Shown: positions 39,100 to 50,076, numbered from the stretch's first letter. The stretch is DNA of 64,000 nucleotides from Rhizobium sp. SSA_523 (GCF_030435705.1 NZ_CP129382.1:930001-994000), one strand, 5' to 3'. Numbers and translations: made by a program. Notes: generated by a model not told the origin, from the letters alone.

Positions 39100-40329
39100 A
39101 TGGCAGGGCCGCTCCTTCCCGTTTCAGAGGCCCTGAGCCGCCTCTTGTCGCGAGCGCGGGCCGTAGACGAGGCCGAATGGGTCGACCTCGCGCAGGCCGA
39201 CGGGCGCGTCCTGGCTCAGGATCTGGCCGCACGTCTCACCCAGCCACCCTTCAATGCCTCGGCCATGGATGGCTACGCGCTGCGCGCTGAGGATGCTCCG
39301 GCAATCGGCGCGGAGCTTCGCGTGATCGGCGAGGCCGCGGCCGGGCACGCCTTTGGCGGACAGGTCGGCCAAGGCGAAGCCGTGCGCATCTTCACCGGCG
39401 CGCCGGTGCCGGAGGGCGCCGATGCGGTGCTCATCCAGGAAGATGCCGAAGTGCTGCAAGACGGGCGCATCCGCACCGCCTTTGCCGTGACCAAAGGCCG
39501 GCATATCCGGCCGAAAGGCCAGGATTTCGCGCTGGACGAGACCGTCCTTCCGGCCGGAACCCTGCTCGATCATGCACATGTCACCGTTGCGGCGGCAATG
39601 AACCATCCGAGGCTTTCGGTGCTGCGCCGCCCGCGCGTGGCGCTGATTGCCACCGGCGACGAATTGATCGCACCGGGACAGACGCCGCGCGCCGACCAGA
39701 TCATCGCCTCCAATACATTCGGGGTCGCGGCACTGATCAAGGCCGCCGGCGCCGAGGTGATCGATCTCGGCATCGTGCCCGACGATAGCGGGCTGATCGA
39801 GGCTGCCATAGATCAGGCGCGCGCCTTGAGGGCCGATGTGCTTGTCACGCTTGGCGGCGCCTCGGTTGGCGATCACGATCTTGTCCAGGCCAGCCTGAAG
39901 GCGAAGGGCATGGAGCTGGATTTCTGGCGCATTGCCATGCGGCCGGGCAAGCCTTTGATGGTGGGGTCGCTGGACGGCATGCAGGTGCTTGGCCTGCCTG
40001 GGAATCCGGTTGCCAGCCTTGTCTGCAGCCTGCTCTTCCTGGAGCCGCTGCTGTGTCTCCTGGCGCAACGACCCCTCCCCAGCCGGCCCGCAACGGCAAT
40101 CACCGAAACCACGCTGGCGCAGAATGATCAGCGACAGGATTATCTGCGCGCGACCCTGCGCCGCGATGTCGAGGGAAGGCTGCAGGCCGTAAGTTTCGGC
40201 AAGCAGGACAGTTCGATGATGAAGATCTTCGCCAGATCCGATGCCCTGATCATCCGGCCGCCTTTTGCGCCGGAGCTGCCGGCCGGCTCCCCCTGCCCCA
40301 TCCTGCTGCTGCGTCCCTTCGTCGGGTGA
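39100..40329 (+). CDS. moeA: Molybdopterin molybdenumtransferase
   Basis: Inserts molybdate into adenylated molybdopterin. A 409-residue protein with the MoeA N-domain (FNASAMDGYALRA near residue 52), a central MogA-like domain (ALIATGDELIAPG, LGIVPDDSG, LVTLGGASVGDHDL, MRPGKPLMVG) and a C-terminal beta-barrel. Start at 39100 lies 4 bases after moaC. In many rhizobia lexA follows here; in this window a photolyase gene does. Confidence 0.95.
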   Translation: MAGPLLPVSEALSRLLSRARAVDEAEWVDLAQADGRVLAQDLAARLTQPPFNASAMDGYALRAEDAPAIGAELRVIGEAAAGHAFGGQVGQGEAVRIFTGAPVPEGADAVLIQEDAEVLQDGRIRTAFAVTKGRHIRPKGQDFALDETVLPAGTLLDHAHVTVAAAMNHPRLSVLRRPRVALIATGDELIAPGQTPRADQIIASNTFGVAALIKAAGAEVIDLGIVPDDSGLIEAAIDQARALRADVLVTLGGASVGDHDLVQASLKAKGMELDFWRIAMRPGKPLMVGSLDGMQVLGLPGNPVASLVCSLLFLEPLLCLLAQRPLPSRPATAITETTLAQNDQRQDYLRATLRRDVEGRLQAVSFGKQDSSMMKIFARSDALIIRPPFAPELPAGSPCPILLLRPFVG

Positions 40330-40379
40330 ACCGTCGCGCCTCGCGGCGCGTAGCCCCGGCATAGACACCGGTTCGGTCG

Positions 40380-40412
40380 CCGGTTGATCCCCGGTCGATC
40401 CCTGGTCGAACC
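40380..40412. repeat. Tandem array, 3 imperfect x 11 bases
   Basis: CCGGTTGATCC, CCGGTCGATCC and CTGGTCGAACC lie head to tail between moeA and the photolyase gene; related GGTC/GATC words continue on both sides. It is the third 11-base-period array of the window. Confidence 0.6.
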
Positions 40413-40457
40413 TTGCCTGACCGGTCTTCGACCAGTCGTCGATCCTTGCTTTTGTGA

Positions 40458-41951
40458 ATGGAGTTCGCCGTGCCCTCGTCTTCCCCTTCGCCCGTCATTC
40501 TTTGGTTCCGCAAGGATCTTCGGCTGGACGACAATGGCGCGGTCACCGCTGCGGTGGAAAGCGAAGCGCCGGTCATCTGCATCTATATCCGCGAACCGGC
40601 CACCGGATCGATCGGTCCCTTGGGCGGCGCGCAGGAATGGTGGCTGCACCATTCGCTGGAGGCGCTCTCCGCAAGACTTGCCGAGGCGGGCAACCGGCTG
40701 ATCTTGCGGACCGGCGAGGCAGGCGAGGTCCTGCGCCAGCTTGCGGCGGAGACGGGTGCGCAGGCGCTCTTTCTCAACCGGCTCTACGAGCGCGATGCCG
40801 AGGATGCCGAGCTCCTCAAATCCGTCCAGGAGGCTGGCCTTGAGATCCGCCGCTTCAAGGGCCAACTGCTGCATGACCCGCAGACCATGCGCACCGGCAC
40901 CGGCGGCGCCTACCGCGTCTACACGCCCTTTTGGCGGGCTCTTGAACGCGAAGGCGAGCCGCGCGACCCGATGGATGCGCCCGAGCGCATACCGCCGCCC
41001 GGTGGCGACCTGTCATCCGAAGACCTGGCCGGTTGGAACCTGCGGCCCCAAACGCCGGATTGGGCGGTGGAATTTCCGGACCACTGGCAACCGGGCGAGA
41101 ATGGCGCACGGCAGAGGCTCGAGCGTTTTATCGAGGAGGCCATCGGCAGCTACAAGAAAGCGCGGGATTTTCCCGGTCTGGAAGATACGACCTCCCAGCT
41201 CTCCCCGCACCTCGCCTTTGGCGAGATCACGCCCGCCCGCGTCTGGCAGGCGACGCAGGGCCTGCAGGCGACCGAAAATCTCATTCATTTCCGCAAGGAA
41301 CTGGTCTGGCGTGAGTTCTGCTATCATCTGCTGGTGGAGTTTCCGAAGCTTGGCAGCGCCAACTGGAACAGCCGCTTCGATGCGTTTGTGTGGCAGGACG
41401 CCCCCTCGCATTTCGACGCCTGGACGAAAGGCATGACGGGCTACCCGATCGTCGATGCGGGCATGCGCCAGCTATGGCGGCATGGCTATATGCATAACCG
41501 GGTCCGGATGATCACCGCCTCCTTCCTGATCAAGGATCTGATGATCGACTGGCGGAAGGGAGAGGCCTGGTTTCGCGACACGCTTGTGGATGCCGATCCT
41601 GCATCCAATGCCGCCAACTGGCAGTGGGTTGCCGGATCCGGCGCCGATGCCTCACCCTTCTTCCGCATCTTCAACCCTATTCTGCAGGGCGAGAAATTCG
41701 ATCCCGACGGCGATTATGTCCGGCGCTTCATTCCAGAACTCGGCCGGCTGCCGAAGAAATACATCCACAAGCCCTTTGCGGCGCCGGACCAGGTCTTGTC
41801 GACGGCAGGTGTAAGGCTCGGCGAGACCTATCCCAAGCCCATAGTCGATCATGGCGCGGCACGCGACCGCGCGCTGCAGGCCTATGGCCGGGTGAAGAAC
41901 CAGGCCGGGGCGCAAGGCGAACAAGGCGGCGCGAAAGGCGCGGGGCACTGA
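40458..41951 (+). CDS. phr: Class I (CPD) deoxyribodipyrimidine photolyase
   Basis: Light-driven repair of cyclobutane pyrimidine dimers. A 497-residue protein: N-terminal alpha/beta antenna domain (VILWFRKDLRLDDN), then the FAD-binding helical domain with TSQLSPHLAFGEIT, FRKELVWREFCYHLL, WTKGMTGYPIVDAGMRQLW, MHNRVRM and ASNAANWQWVAGSGAD, all diagnostic. ATG at 40458 is used; a GTG at 40470 with TGGAG upstream is a good alternative. It lies convergent with the ParA gene (13 bases). Confidence 0.96.
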   Translation: MEFAVPSSSPSPVILWFRKDLRLDDNGAVTAAVESEAPVICIYIREPATGSIGPLGGAQEWWLHHSLEALSARLAEAGNRLILRTGEAGEVLRQLAAETGAQALFLNRLYERDAEDAELLKSVQEAGLEIRRFKGQLLHDPQTMRTGTGGAYRVYTPFWRALEREGEPRDPMDAPERIPPPGGDLSSEDLAGWNLRPQTPDWAVEFPDHWQPGENGARQRLERFIEEAIGSYKKARDFPGLEDTTSQLSPHLAFGEITPARVWQATQGLQATENLIHFRKELVWREFCYHLLVEFPKLGSANWNSRFDAFVWQDAPSHFDAWTKGMTGYPIVDAGMRQLWRHGYMHNRVRMITASFLIKDLMIDWRKGEAWFRDTLVDADPASNAANWQWVAGSGADASPFFRIFNPILQGEKFDPDGDYVRRFIPELGRLPKKYIHKPFAAPDQVLSTAGVRLGETYPKPIVDHGAARDRALQAYGRVKNQAGAQGEQGGAKGAGH

Positions 41952-41964
41952 AGCGCAAGGCCAA

Positions 41965-42633
41965 TCAAGCGCATGCGTGGCCCATGCAATCCGCCACCGC
42001 ATCCGTCAGCCGGTCGATGTCCCGGCGGGCCTTTGGCAGATTGCTGATCGCCTCATGCTCGGCATCGACGAGATTCGTCATGTGGCTGAACATGTCGCGA
42101 TAGGCGCTGCGTTCCAGAACCGGTATCGGCAGGAAGGGAACGCTCCGCCTCTCGACGATCTGCCGGGCGAAGCGTACCGCATTGGTCACGACCATGGGGC
42201 TGACACGCGTCAGCACCAGGGAGGTCTTGATCGGCGCCCGCTGATTGTCTGCAACCGTCTGGATGAGCTCGATCGTATGCAGCGCGCCACGCGCATCCAT
42301 GACGGAGCCCTGCATGGGAACGAGGACGAGATCCGACATGGCGAAGGACAGCGCGTTCATGATGCTCGAGGCGCCGGAAAGGTCGATGATCAGGTAATCG
42401 ACCTGGGAGCGCTGCGCCTTGATCTGCGCTGCCATGCGCCTGGCATCCGATACGCGCAGCGCCGTGGCGTGACGTGATACCGCGCCGACGGCCCAGTCAT
42501 AGAGCGGGAATAGAGGATCGCAATCGAGCAGCGTCACCCGGTATCCCCGCGCGCAGAGGCCCGAGCACAACAGGGCGGCGCTGGTCGTCTTGCCCGAACC
42601 GCCCTTGGCATTGCCAAAACTGATGATTTTCAT
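41965..42633 (-). CDS. ParA/VirC1-like ATPase
   Basis: A 222-residue MinD/ParA-type ATPase with deviant Walker A KGGSGKTT at 10-17, a second switch (LLDCDPLFPL) and Walker B-like DYLIIDLSG. Size and sequence style (start MKIISFGNAKGGSGKTTSAA) resemble VirC1 of the Ti plasmid and chromosomal orphan ParAs rather than replicon-partition ParA, which carries an N-terminal helix-turn-helix. The ATG at 42633 fits the family; a TTG at 42651 overlaps the upstream stop. It follows the small gene by 14 bases. Cargo unknown. Confidence 0.82.
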   Translation of the reverse strand: MKIISFGNAKGGSGKTTSAALLCSGLCARGYRVTLLDCDPLFPLYDWAVGAVSRHATALRVSDARRMAAQIKAQRSQVDYLIIDLSGASSIMNALSFAMSDLVLVPMQGSVMDARGALHTIELIQTVADNQRAPIKTSLVLTRVSPMVVTNAVRFARQIVERRSVPFLPIPVLERSAYRDMFSHMTNLVDAEHEAISNLPKARRDIDRLTDAVADCMGHACA

Positions 42634-42647
42634 TGGCTGGCATTCAC

Positions 42648-43067
42648 TCAACTGAGGACAGGCGATCGGCGGGATCTTGCGCGGACGGCACGTGCGGCGC
42701 CGGCCGCAGCAGCGGTGCGAGGCCGTCTCGTCGCCGCGACTTCGGCAATGCCGTCACCGGCAGGCGCGGCATCGACGGAGTTTTCCAGAAGAGGAGCTTT
42801 AGCGAGAGCCGGGCGCTTCTGGCGATCGGCAAGAGCGAGGCTGCGATGCCGCGCCGCCAAAGCCGCCAGACGTGCAATCATCTCGGCATCGACGAGATCC
42901 TCGTCCGAAAAACCCAAAAGCGCCGCCTTGACGATCCGCTTGCTGCTGGCTTTGCTGCCGGACGTGTCGCCATTCTCCTCGATATGGCGCTGAAGATCGT
43001 CGTCACTCAGGTTCTGCCTGATGCCTTCAAGAATGATGGAGTATAAATTCCTGTGTTTTTTACTCAT
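42648..43067 (-). CDS. Hypothetical partner of the ParA-like ATPase
   Basis: A 139-residue basic protein. The first 75 residues look folded and helical (NLYSIILEGIRQNLSDDDLQ; IVKAALLGFSDEDLVDAEMI), the rest is Ala/Arg/Pro-rich and likely disordered (ATRRPRTAAAAGAARAVRAR). It could be the adaptor or DNA-binding partner of the ParA-like ATPase, as small basic proteins often are. It is not recognisable as VirC2 or ParB. Spacing (14 bases) indicates one operon. Confidence 0.6.
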   Translation of the reverse strand: MSKKHRNLYSIILEGIRQNLSDDDLQRHIEENGDTSGSKASSKRIVKAALLGFSDEDLVDAEMIARLAALAARHRSLALADRQKRPALAKAPLLENSVDAAPAGDGIAEVAATRRPRTAAAAGAARAVRARSRRSPVLS

Positions 43068-43384
43068 ATTGTCCGCCCTCTCCTAATGTCTAACTGAAAT
43101 CTATGTAATAATTCTGTCACATTCAACGGCGGTAAGCATAGTCCTAAAAGACTATGAGAATGTATATTATAAAAGCTGCACGTGTCGTCTATCCTGTTGA
43201 TTTTGCAAGCACCACCCTGTCGCCCTGATACGAATCGAGCCGCAAGGCGAAAAGTCTTTCGCCGGATAAGCGGTTGTCGAGAGATTGTGTCGCGAATCAC
43301 CTTGATGTCCGGATGTCTCGCTGGCGCCGCAATTTGACGCCGCAATGATCCGGTGATGGTGCCGCCGCACGGGCGCCGAAACGC
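43068..43384. other. Intergenic region upstream of the ParA-like operon
   Basis: About 315 bases, AT-rich between 43090 and 43200 (for example GAATGTATATTATAAAAGC), with the short inverted repeat ATAGTCCTAAAAGACTAT near 43138. The latter (ATAGTC/GACTAT around TAAAA) could be an operator or terminator-like hairpin. No credible gene. Confidence 0.5.
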
Positions 43385-43422
43385 AATCTGCCCGGGCCTC
43401 CTGAGAGAGGTCCGGGCAGATT
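43385..43422 (-). terminator. Terminator hairpin downstream of pyrG
   Basis: Long inverted repeat AATCTGCCCGGGCCT/AGGTCCGGGCAGATT (one mismatch) 28 bases after the pyrG stop; on the minus strand the 3' side continues GCGTTTC, a weak T run. Confidence 0.7.
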
Positions 43423-43450
43423 TCAGGATCAACCTGTCGCCTTGGTGGCG

Positions 43451-45214
<1,764 letters not shown>

Positions 45215-45613
45215 TTATTGGCCGGTGGGTACGGCGGCCGGATCGGCCGGAGCCGCCGGAGCAGTGGCACCGTTTGCCGGTGCCTGACCTGCTGGTGCCT
45301 GACCTGTCGGGGCCGGACCCAGTTGGTCCAGAATGCCGTTGCCGCTTCCCTGCTGCGTCGCGGGAATGCGGTCGAGAATATCGGTCGGGCGGGACTCGTA
45401 GCGCGACAGAATGCCAAGGGCCAGCGAGGTGATGAAGAACAAGGTCGCCAGAATGGCCGTCGTGCGCGTCAGGGCATTGGCCGTTCCGCGCGCCGACATG
45501 AAGCCGGATCCGCCGCCGATACCAAGTCCGCCGCCTTCCGAGCGCTGGATCAGCACCACGCCCACCAGAGCGAGCACGATCATGAGATGAATTACGATCA
45601 ATACGGTCTGCAT
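45215..45613 (-). CDS. secG: Preprotein translocase subunit SecG
   Basis: Small subunit of the SecYEG channel. Two transmembrane segments (VLIVIHLMIVLALVGVVLIQ; ATLFFITSLALGILS) and the conserved loop GGGSGFMSARGTANALTRTTAI. The 132 residues include a ~55-residue Pro/Ala/Gln-rich tail (PAGQAPANGATAPAAPADPA), typical for alphaproteobacteria and longer than E. coli SecG. It sits between tpiA and pyrG. Confidence 0.95.
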   Translation of the reverse strand: MQTVLIVIHLMIVLALVGVVLIQRSEGGGLGIGGGSGFMSARGTANALTRTTAILATLFFITSLALGILSRYESRPTDILDRIPATQQGSGNGILDQLGPAPTGQAPAGQAPANGATAPAAPADPAAVPTGQ

Positions 45614-45729
45614 ATCAGTCCAGTCCTGCGCGCCCAGCCGGCGGCATACATTCGAGATCTGGCCGGCTCTTTACCCGAGCCTGACCAGCATTGAAAGAGG
45701 CAAAAACGCAAATGCGCCGCCAGGCATGC

Positions 45730-46500
45730 TCAGGCGGTCAGCGCTTCATAGGCATTATAGATGGCGAGGAAGTCGGACGCTTTCAAGCTGGCACCACCGA
45801 CCAGCGCACCGTCGACATTCTCGACCGCCATCAATTCCCGCGCATTGCCGGGCTTGACGGACCCGCCATAGAGGATGCGCATGGTCCGGCCGGCCGCCTG
45901 GAAGCGGCTTGCCAGCTCGGCACGCATGAAGGCATGGGCTGCCTCGATATCCTCGACGGTGGGCGTCAGACCCGTGCCGATCGCCCAGACGGGCTCATAG
46001 GCGATGACGGTGTCCTCGGCCGTTGCGCCATCCGGCACGGACAGCGCCAGTTGCCGCTTGAGAATGTCGAGCGTCTGGCCGCTCTTGCGTTCCTCGGCCG
46101 TCTCGCCGATGCAGATGATCGCCGTCAAATCCGCGGCATGGGCGGCCTGCGCCTTGGCCCGCACGAGATGATCGGTTTCCGCATGATCGCTGCGCCGCTC
46201 GGAATGGCCGACGATGACATGCGTGCCGAAGCAATCCGCGATCATGTCGGCGGAGATGTCGCCCGTATGGGCGCCGGCGGCGTTCTGGTGGCAATCCTGG
46301 GCGCCGATCATCAGCGGGCTGTCGGTGGAGAGCGCCGTGGCCACGTAAAGCAGGGTTGCCGGCGGGCAGATCAGCGCATCCACTTTCTCGGCCAGAGGCC
46401 CATCGACGCCTGCGGCCATGGCCTTGATCTGATCCAGTGCGGCTCGCGTGCCGTTCATCTTCCAGTTTCCCGCAACAAGCGGGCGAACATCGGGCGTCAT
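45730..46500 (-). CDS. tpiA: Triose-phosphate isomerase
   Basis: Interconverts dihydroxyacetone phosphate and glyceraldehyde 3-phosphate. The 256-residue TIM barrel has GNWKMNG (catalytic Lys), VIVGHSERR (His), [11 protein letters not shown] (Glu and loop 6) and [11 protein letters not shown] (phosphate binding). Single gene, ~115 bases upstream of secG. Confidence 0.98.
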   Translation of the reverse strand: MTPDVRPLVAGNWKMNGTRAALDQIKAMAAGVDGPLAEKVDALICPPATLLYVATALSTDSPLMIGAQDCHQNAAGAHTGDISADMIADCFGTHVIVGHSERRSDHAETDHLVRAKAQAAHAADLTAIICIGETAEERKSGQTLDILKRQLALSVPDGATAEDTVIAYEPVWAIGTGLTPTVEDIEAAHAFMRAELASRFQAAGRTMRILYGGSVKPGNARELMAVENVDGALVGGASLKASDFLAIYNAYEALTA

Positions 46501-46817
46501 GTGCGTCTGTATCCTTTCCTGTCCATGCCTTGTCGCGCATAACGATTGCAGGCCTGGAGCAATGTCAGCACGAGTCTAGCACGCTTTATCGTTCGCGCTT
46601 TACGCAGCCGCAGGGCGCGGTCAGGTCCGGTCAAACCGCCCCATCCCGGTATCTCCTGCTCGTCTGCCGGCGCCGCGTCCTGCCAATCTGTTTCGGTATT
46701 AACCACTAACACGACTAAATAATATGAAAAACCGCGGCCATGGTTCAAAAGCGTGGTTAACGCCCGCGGCGATGCCGTTTGCGGTTGATCCCCCGCCTGT
46801 GGAGGCTCGTCCAGAGC
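46501..46817. other. Intergenic region upstream of tpiA
   Basis: About 315 bases holding the tpiA promoter and the end of the hydrolase gene transcribed toward it. AT-rich patch near 46695-46735 (TAACCACTAACACGACTAAA). No RNA gene or convincing hairpin found. Confidence 0.4.
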
Positions 46818-47714
46818 CTAAGGGGACGCCAGAAGAAAGTTCAGGATCTCGCGCCAGTCGCTCATCCGGATCGGGGTGCCGTGGCCGCCCGTATTGAACA
46901 GGCGCAGCTGAGCCGGATAGTTGCGCGCGCGCATCTTCTCGTAAAGCGCCACCTGGTTCTGTGCCGGATAGACCGAGTCATTGCTGCCATGCGCCAGGAA
47001 AACCGGCAGTTTCAGCCGCGCCGCCGGCGTGGTGAGGAAGCCGGGATCCGGCGGGCCGCCCATCATCACCAGTCCCTTGAGATAGCGCACCGCCTCCTTG
47101 TCGCGGCTGATGCTCTGGCAGATGAAGCCGCCCATCGAGGCGCAGGCCAGAACCACCGGCCGCCCCTTCGACAATTCGAAGACATGGCGCACCAGGGCCG
47201 CAATATCGGCGGCGCCATTGGGATCGAAGGTTTTCACCGAGGGCGCGTAATAGACGCCGCCATTGCGCAAAACGAGATTTTTCAGCCGATTGAAATTGCC
47301 GCCGAAGGTGAAGTCGTTGACGCCCAGCCGCCGGTCGCCGCCGCGCCCGTGGATGAAGATGACCGTGAAGCCCGCATCGCGCAGCGGCCCGACCCGTGCC
47401 ACATCCAGGCGGCTTGCGGCAAGCGCCAGCGTTTCATTGGTCTGGGAGCGGCGGACGCCGGTATCGACATAGGCGGATTTGACGCGCCGTTCCGGCTCCT
47501 CGTCGCGGCCGTTGATATCGCGCATCTCCTGATAGTCGATGATCTGGAAGGCGCCGCCGTCGCGGCTCTCGATCACCGCCTGGCGGGAAAACAGCTCGTC
47601 CTTGAAAGGGCGGATCGGACCGTCGCGCGCGACAGCCTGACTGGCCGAAACGAGGGCCAGAAGCAGACAGAGGTGCCGCCAGCGAAAATGATCTGTGGAC
47701 ATGCGGCCCATCAT
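46818..47714 (-). CDS. Secreted alpha/beta hydrolase
   Basis: A 298-residue exported hydrolase. Signal peptide (LCLLLALVSASQAVA), then an alpha/beta-hydrolase fold: oxyanion loop IFIHGRGGDRR, nucleophile serine in VVLACASMGGF, acid in AHGSNDSVYP and catalytic histidine in NTGGHGTPI. The nucleophile elbow is C-A-S-M-G rather than GxSxG. It starts with ATG at 47714, 7-8 bases after GGGAG (47711 and 47702 also possible). It is divergent from parE. Substrate unknown. Confidence 0.82.
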   Translation of the reverse strand: MMGRMSTDHFRWRHLCLLLALVSASQAVARDGPIRPFKDELFSRQAVIESRDGGAFQIIDYQEMRDINGRDEEPERRVKSAYVDTGVRRSQTNETLALAASRLDVARVGPLRDAGFTVIFIHGRGGDRRLGVNDFTFGGNFNRLKNLVLRNGGVYYAPSVKTFDPNGAADIAALVRHVFELSKGRPVVLACASMGGFICQSISRDKEAVRYLKGLVMMGGPPDPGFLTTPAARLKLPVFLAHGSNDSVYPAQNQVALYEKMRARNYPAQLRLFNTGGHGTPIRMSDWREILNFLLASP

Positions 47715-47913
47715 TCCGTTACTCCCGGTGCGTCGCCTTGCTTTGCAGGCTTTGGCGGCGCAAATCCCGTCATTGAACTCTGCCACTCTTGTGGCATCGC
47801 GAAAAAGCCGGATATCTGGCACACTCGCAACCGATTCGATAGCCGATACGGGCCGCAATCCGATCAGAGCCGGATCCGCGCGCGCCGCACGAGATGCGAA
47901 CAGAACGGAACCC

Positions 47914-50076
47914 ATGGACGACACAAGCGATCTCTTCGCCCGCATTCCAGCCGAAGGCGCCGAGCCTGCCGCCAAGCCCGCAGCCAAGCCCGCTGCCAAG
48001 CCGGCTTTAGGCAAGAAGCTTGCCGATGTCGCGGCGGAGCCCAAGCCTGTGCAGGCCTCCGCCTCTCGTTCCCCCGCGGCTCCTTCCCCCGCGGCTCCTT
48101 CCCCTGCGTCGCCTCCCCTTGCGTCTCTTCCGGCGTCTCCCGCTACCGGCGATTCCTACAATGCCTCATCGATCCGCGTTCTCGAAGGGCTGGAACCGGT
48201 GCGCATGCGGCCGGGCATGTATATCGGCGGCACGGATGAAAAGGCGCTCCACCACCTGTTTGCGGAAGTCATCGACAATTCGATGGACGAAGCAGTGGCA
48301 GGACACGCCAATTTCATCGATGTGCATCTGGATGCCGAGGGCTGCCTGACCGTGACCGATAACGGCCGCGGCATCCCCGTCGAAAACCATCCGCAGGTTC
48401 CCGGCAAGTCGACGCTCGAAGTCATCATGACCAAGCTGCATGCCGGCGGCAAGTTCGACGGCAAGGCCTATGAGACCTCCGGCGGCCTGCACGGCGTCGG
48501 CGTTTCCGTGGTCAACGCCCTGTCCGATCTGCTGGAGGTCGAGGTCGCGCGCAATCGCAAGCTCTATCGCCAGCGCTTTTCGCGCGGCGTCCCGCAGGGC
48601 GGGCTCGAGGAGCTGGGCGAGGTCCATAATCGGCGCGGAACGCGGGTGCGCTTCCACCCCGATCCGCAGATCTTTGGCGAGCATGCGCGCTTCGAACCCG
48701 GCCGGATCTTCCGCATGGCGCGCTCCAAGGCCTATCTGTTCGGCGGTGTCGAGATCCGCTGGAGCTGCGACCCGGGCGTCGTACCGGCCGGCGGGGAAAT
48801 TCCCGAAAAGGCGGTCTTCCACTTCCCCGGCGGACTGAAGGATTATCTGGCCGCGACGCTCGGCAAGGATTTCACCGTCACCCGCGACATCTTCTCCGGC
48901 AAGACGGAGAAGACAGGCGGGCATGGTGCGCTGGAATGGGCCGTGACCTGGTATGGCGGCGATCCCCAGATCCATTCCTACTGCAACACGATCCCGACAC
49001 CGGAAGGTGGCACGCACGAGGCCGGCCTGCGCATCGCGCTGCTGAAGGGGCTGAAGAATTATGCCGAGCTGACACAGAACAAACGGGCCAAGGAAATCAC
49101 CACCGATGATGTGATGATCTCGGCTGTGGGCATGTTGTCGGTCTTCATCCGCGAGCCGGAATTCGTCGGCCAGACGAAGGACAAGCTGGCAACGGTCGAG
49201 GCACAGCGCATCGTCGAAAACGCTCTGCGCGATCCCTTCGATCACTATCTCGCCGGCAACCCCGCCGAAGCGGCCAAGCTTCTGGACTGGGTGATCGAGC
49301 GGGCCGAGGAGCGTCTGCGCCGGCGCAAGGAGAAGGAAGTCAACCGCAAGACGGCGGTGCGCAAGCTCCGGCTTCCCGGCAAGCTCGCCGACTGCTCGCA
49401 GAACACGGCCGAAGGTGCCGAGCTCTTCATCGTCGAGGGCGATTCGGCCGGCGGATCCGCCAAGCAGGCCCGCAACCGCACCAATCAGGCCATCCTGCCC
49501 CTGCGCGGCAAGATCCTCAATGTCGGCAGTGCCAGCCGTGAAAAGCTCTCCGCCAATCAGCAGATTGCCGATCTCGTCCAGGCCCTGGGATGCGGGACCC
49601 GGACGAAATATCGGGAAGAGGATCTGCGCTACGAGCGCGTGATCATCATGACCGATGCCGACGTGGATGGCGCGCATATTGCCTCCCTCCTGATCACCTT
49701 CTTCTATCAGGAGATGCCGGAGCTCATCCGCGGCGGGCATCTCTTTCTTGCCGTGCCGCCGCTTTACGTCCTCCGGCAGGGGGCAAAAACCGTCTATGCC
49801 CGGGACGATCTGCACCGCGCCGAGCTTATGGACACGGTCTTCAAGGGCAAGAAGGTGGAGATCGGCCGCTTCAAAGGCCTCGGCGAAATGATGCCGGCGC
49901 AGCTGAAGGAAACCACCATGGATCCGGCGAAGCGCACTTTGCTGAAAGTGGCGATCGACGAGGTGGATTTCGAGGGGACGCGGGAGGCCGTGGACAATCT
50001 GATGGGCACCAAGGCCGATGCGCGTTTCCGCTTCATCCAGGAGCGCGCCGCTTTCGCCGACAATCTCGATATCTGA
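47914..50076 (+). CDS. parE: DNA topoisomerase IV subunit B
   Basis: ATPase subunit of the decatenating type II topoisomerase. 720 residues: GHKL ATPase domain (EVIDNSMDEAVAG, VTDNGRGIPV, TSGGLHGVGVSVVNAL), transducer, and toprim domain (VEGDSAGGSAKQARNR, ADVDGAHI) with C-terminal FKGLGEMMPAQLKETTMD. The first ~80 residues are a low-complexity Ala/Pro/Lys stretch (PAAKPAAKPAAKPA; then SPAAPSPAAPSPASP) built from 12- and 15-base tandem repeats. ATG at 47914 (MDDTSDLFARIPAEG) fits rhizobial ParE. Confidence 0.96.
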   Translation: MDDTSDLFARIPAEGAEPAAKPAAKPAAKPALGKKLADVAAEPKPVQASASRSPAAPSPAAPSPASPPLASLPASPATGDSYNASSIRVLEGLEPVRMRPGMYIGGTDEKALHHLFAEVIDNSMDEAVAGHANFIDVHLDAEGCLTVTDNGRGIPVENHPQVPGKSTLEVIMTKLHAGGKFDGKAYETSGGLHGVGVSVVNALSDLLEVEVARNRKLYRQRFSRGVPQGGLEELGEVHNRRGTRVRFHPDPQIFGEHARFEPGRIFRMARSKAYLFGGVEIRWSCDPGVVPAGGEIPEKAVFHFPGGLKDYLAATLGKDFTVTRDIFSGKTEKTGGHGALEWAVTWYGGDPQIHSYCNTIPTPEGGTHEAGLRIALLKGLKNYAELTQNKRAKEITTDDVMISAVGMLSVFIREPEFVGQTKDKLATVEAQRIVENALRDPFDHYLAGNPAEAAKLLDWVIERAEERLRRRKEKEVNRKTAVRKLRLPGKLADCSQNTAEGAELFIVEGDSAGGSAKQARNRTNQAILPLRGKILNVGSASREKLSANQQIADLVQALGCGTRTKYREEDLRYERVIIMTDADVDGAHIASLLITFFYQEMPELIRGGHLFLAVPPLYVLRQGAKTVYARDDLHRAELMDTVFKGKKVEIGRFKGLGEMMPAQLKETTMDPAKRTLLKVAIDEVDFEGTREAVDNLMGTKADARFRFIQERAAFADNLDI

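Noticed and set aside
43064..43432. 122-residue minus-strand frame between pyrG and the ParA pair
   Set aside because: It spans an AT-rich promoter region and the pyrG terminator hairpin and has no recognisable feature.
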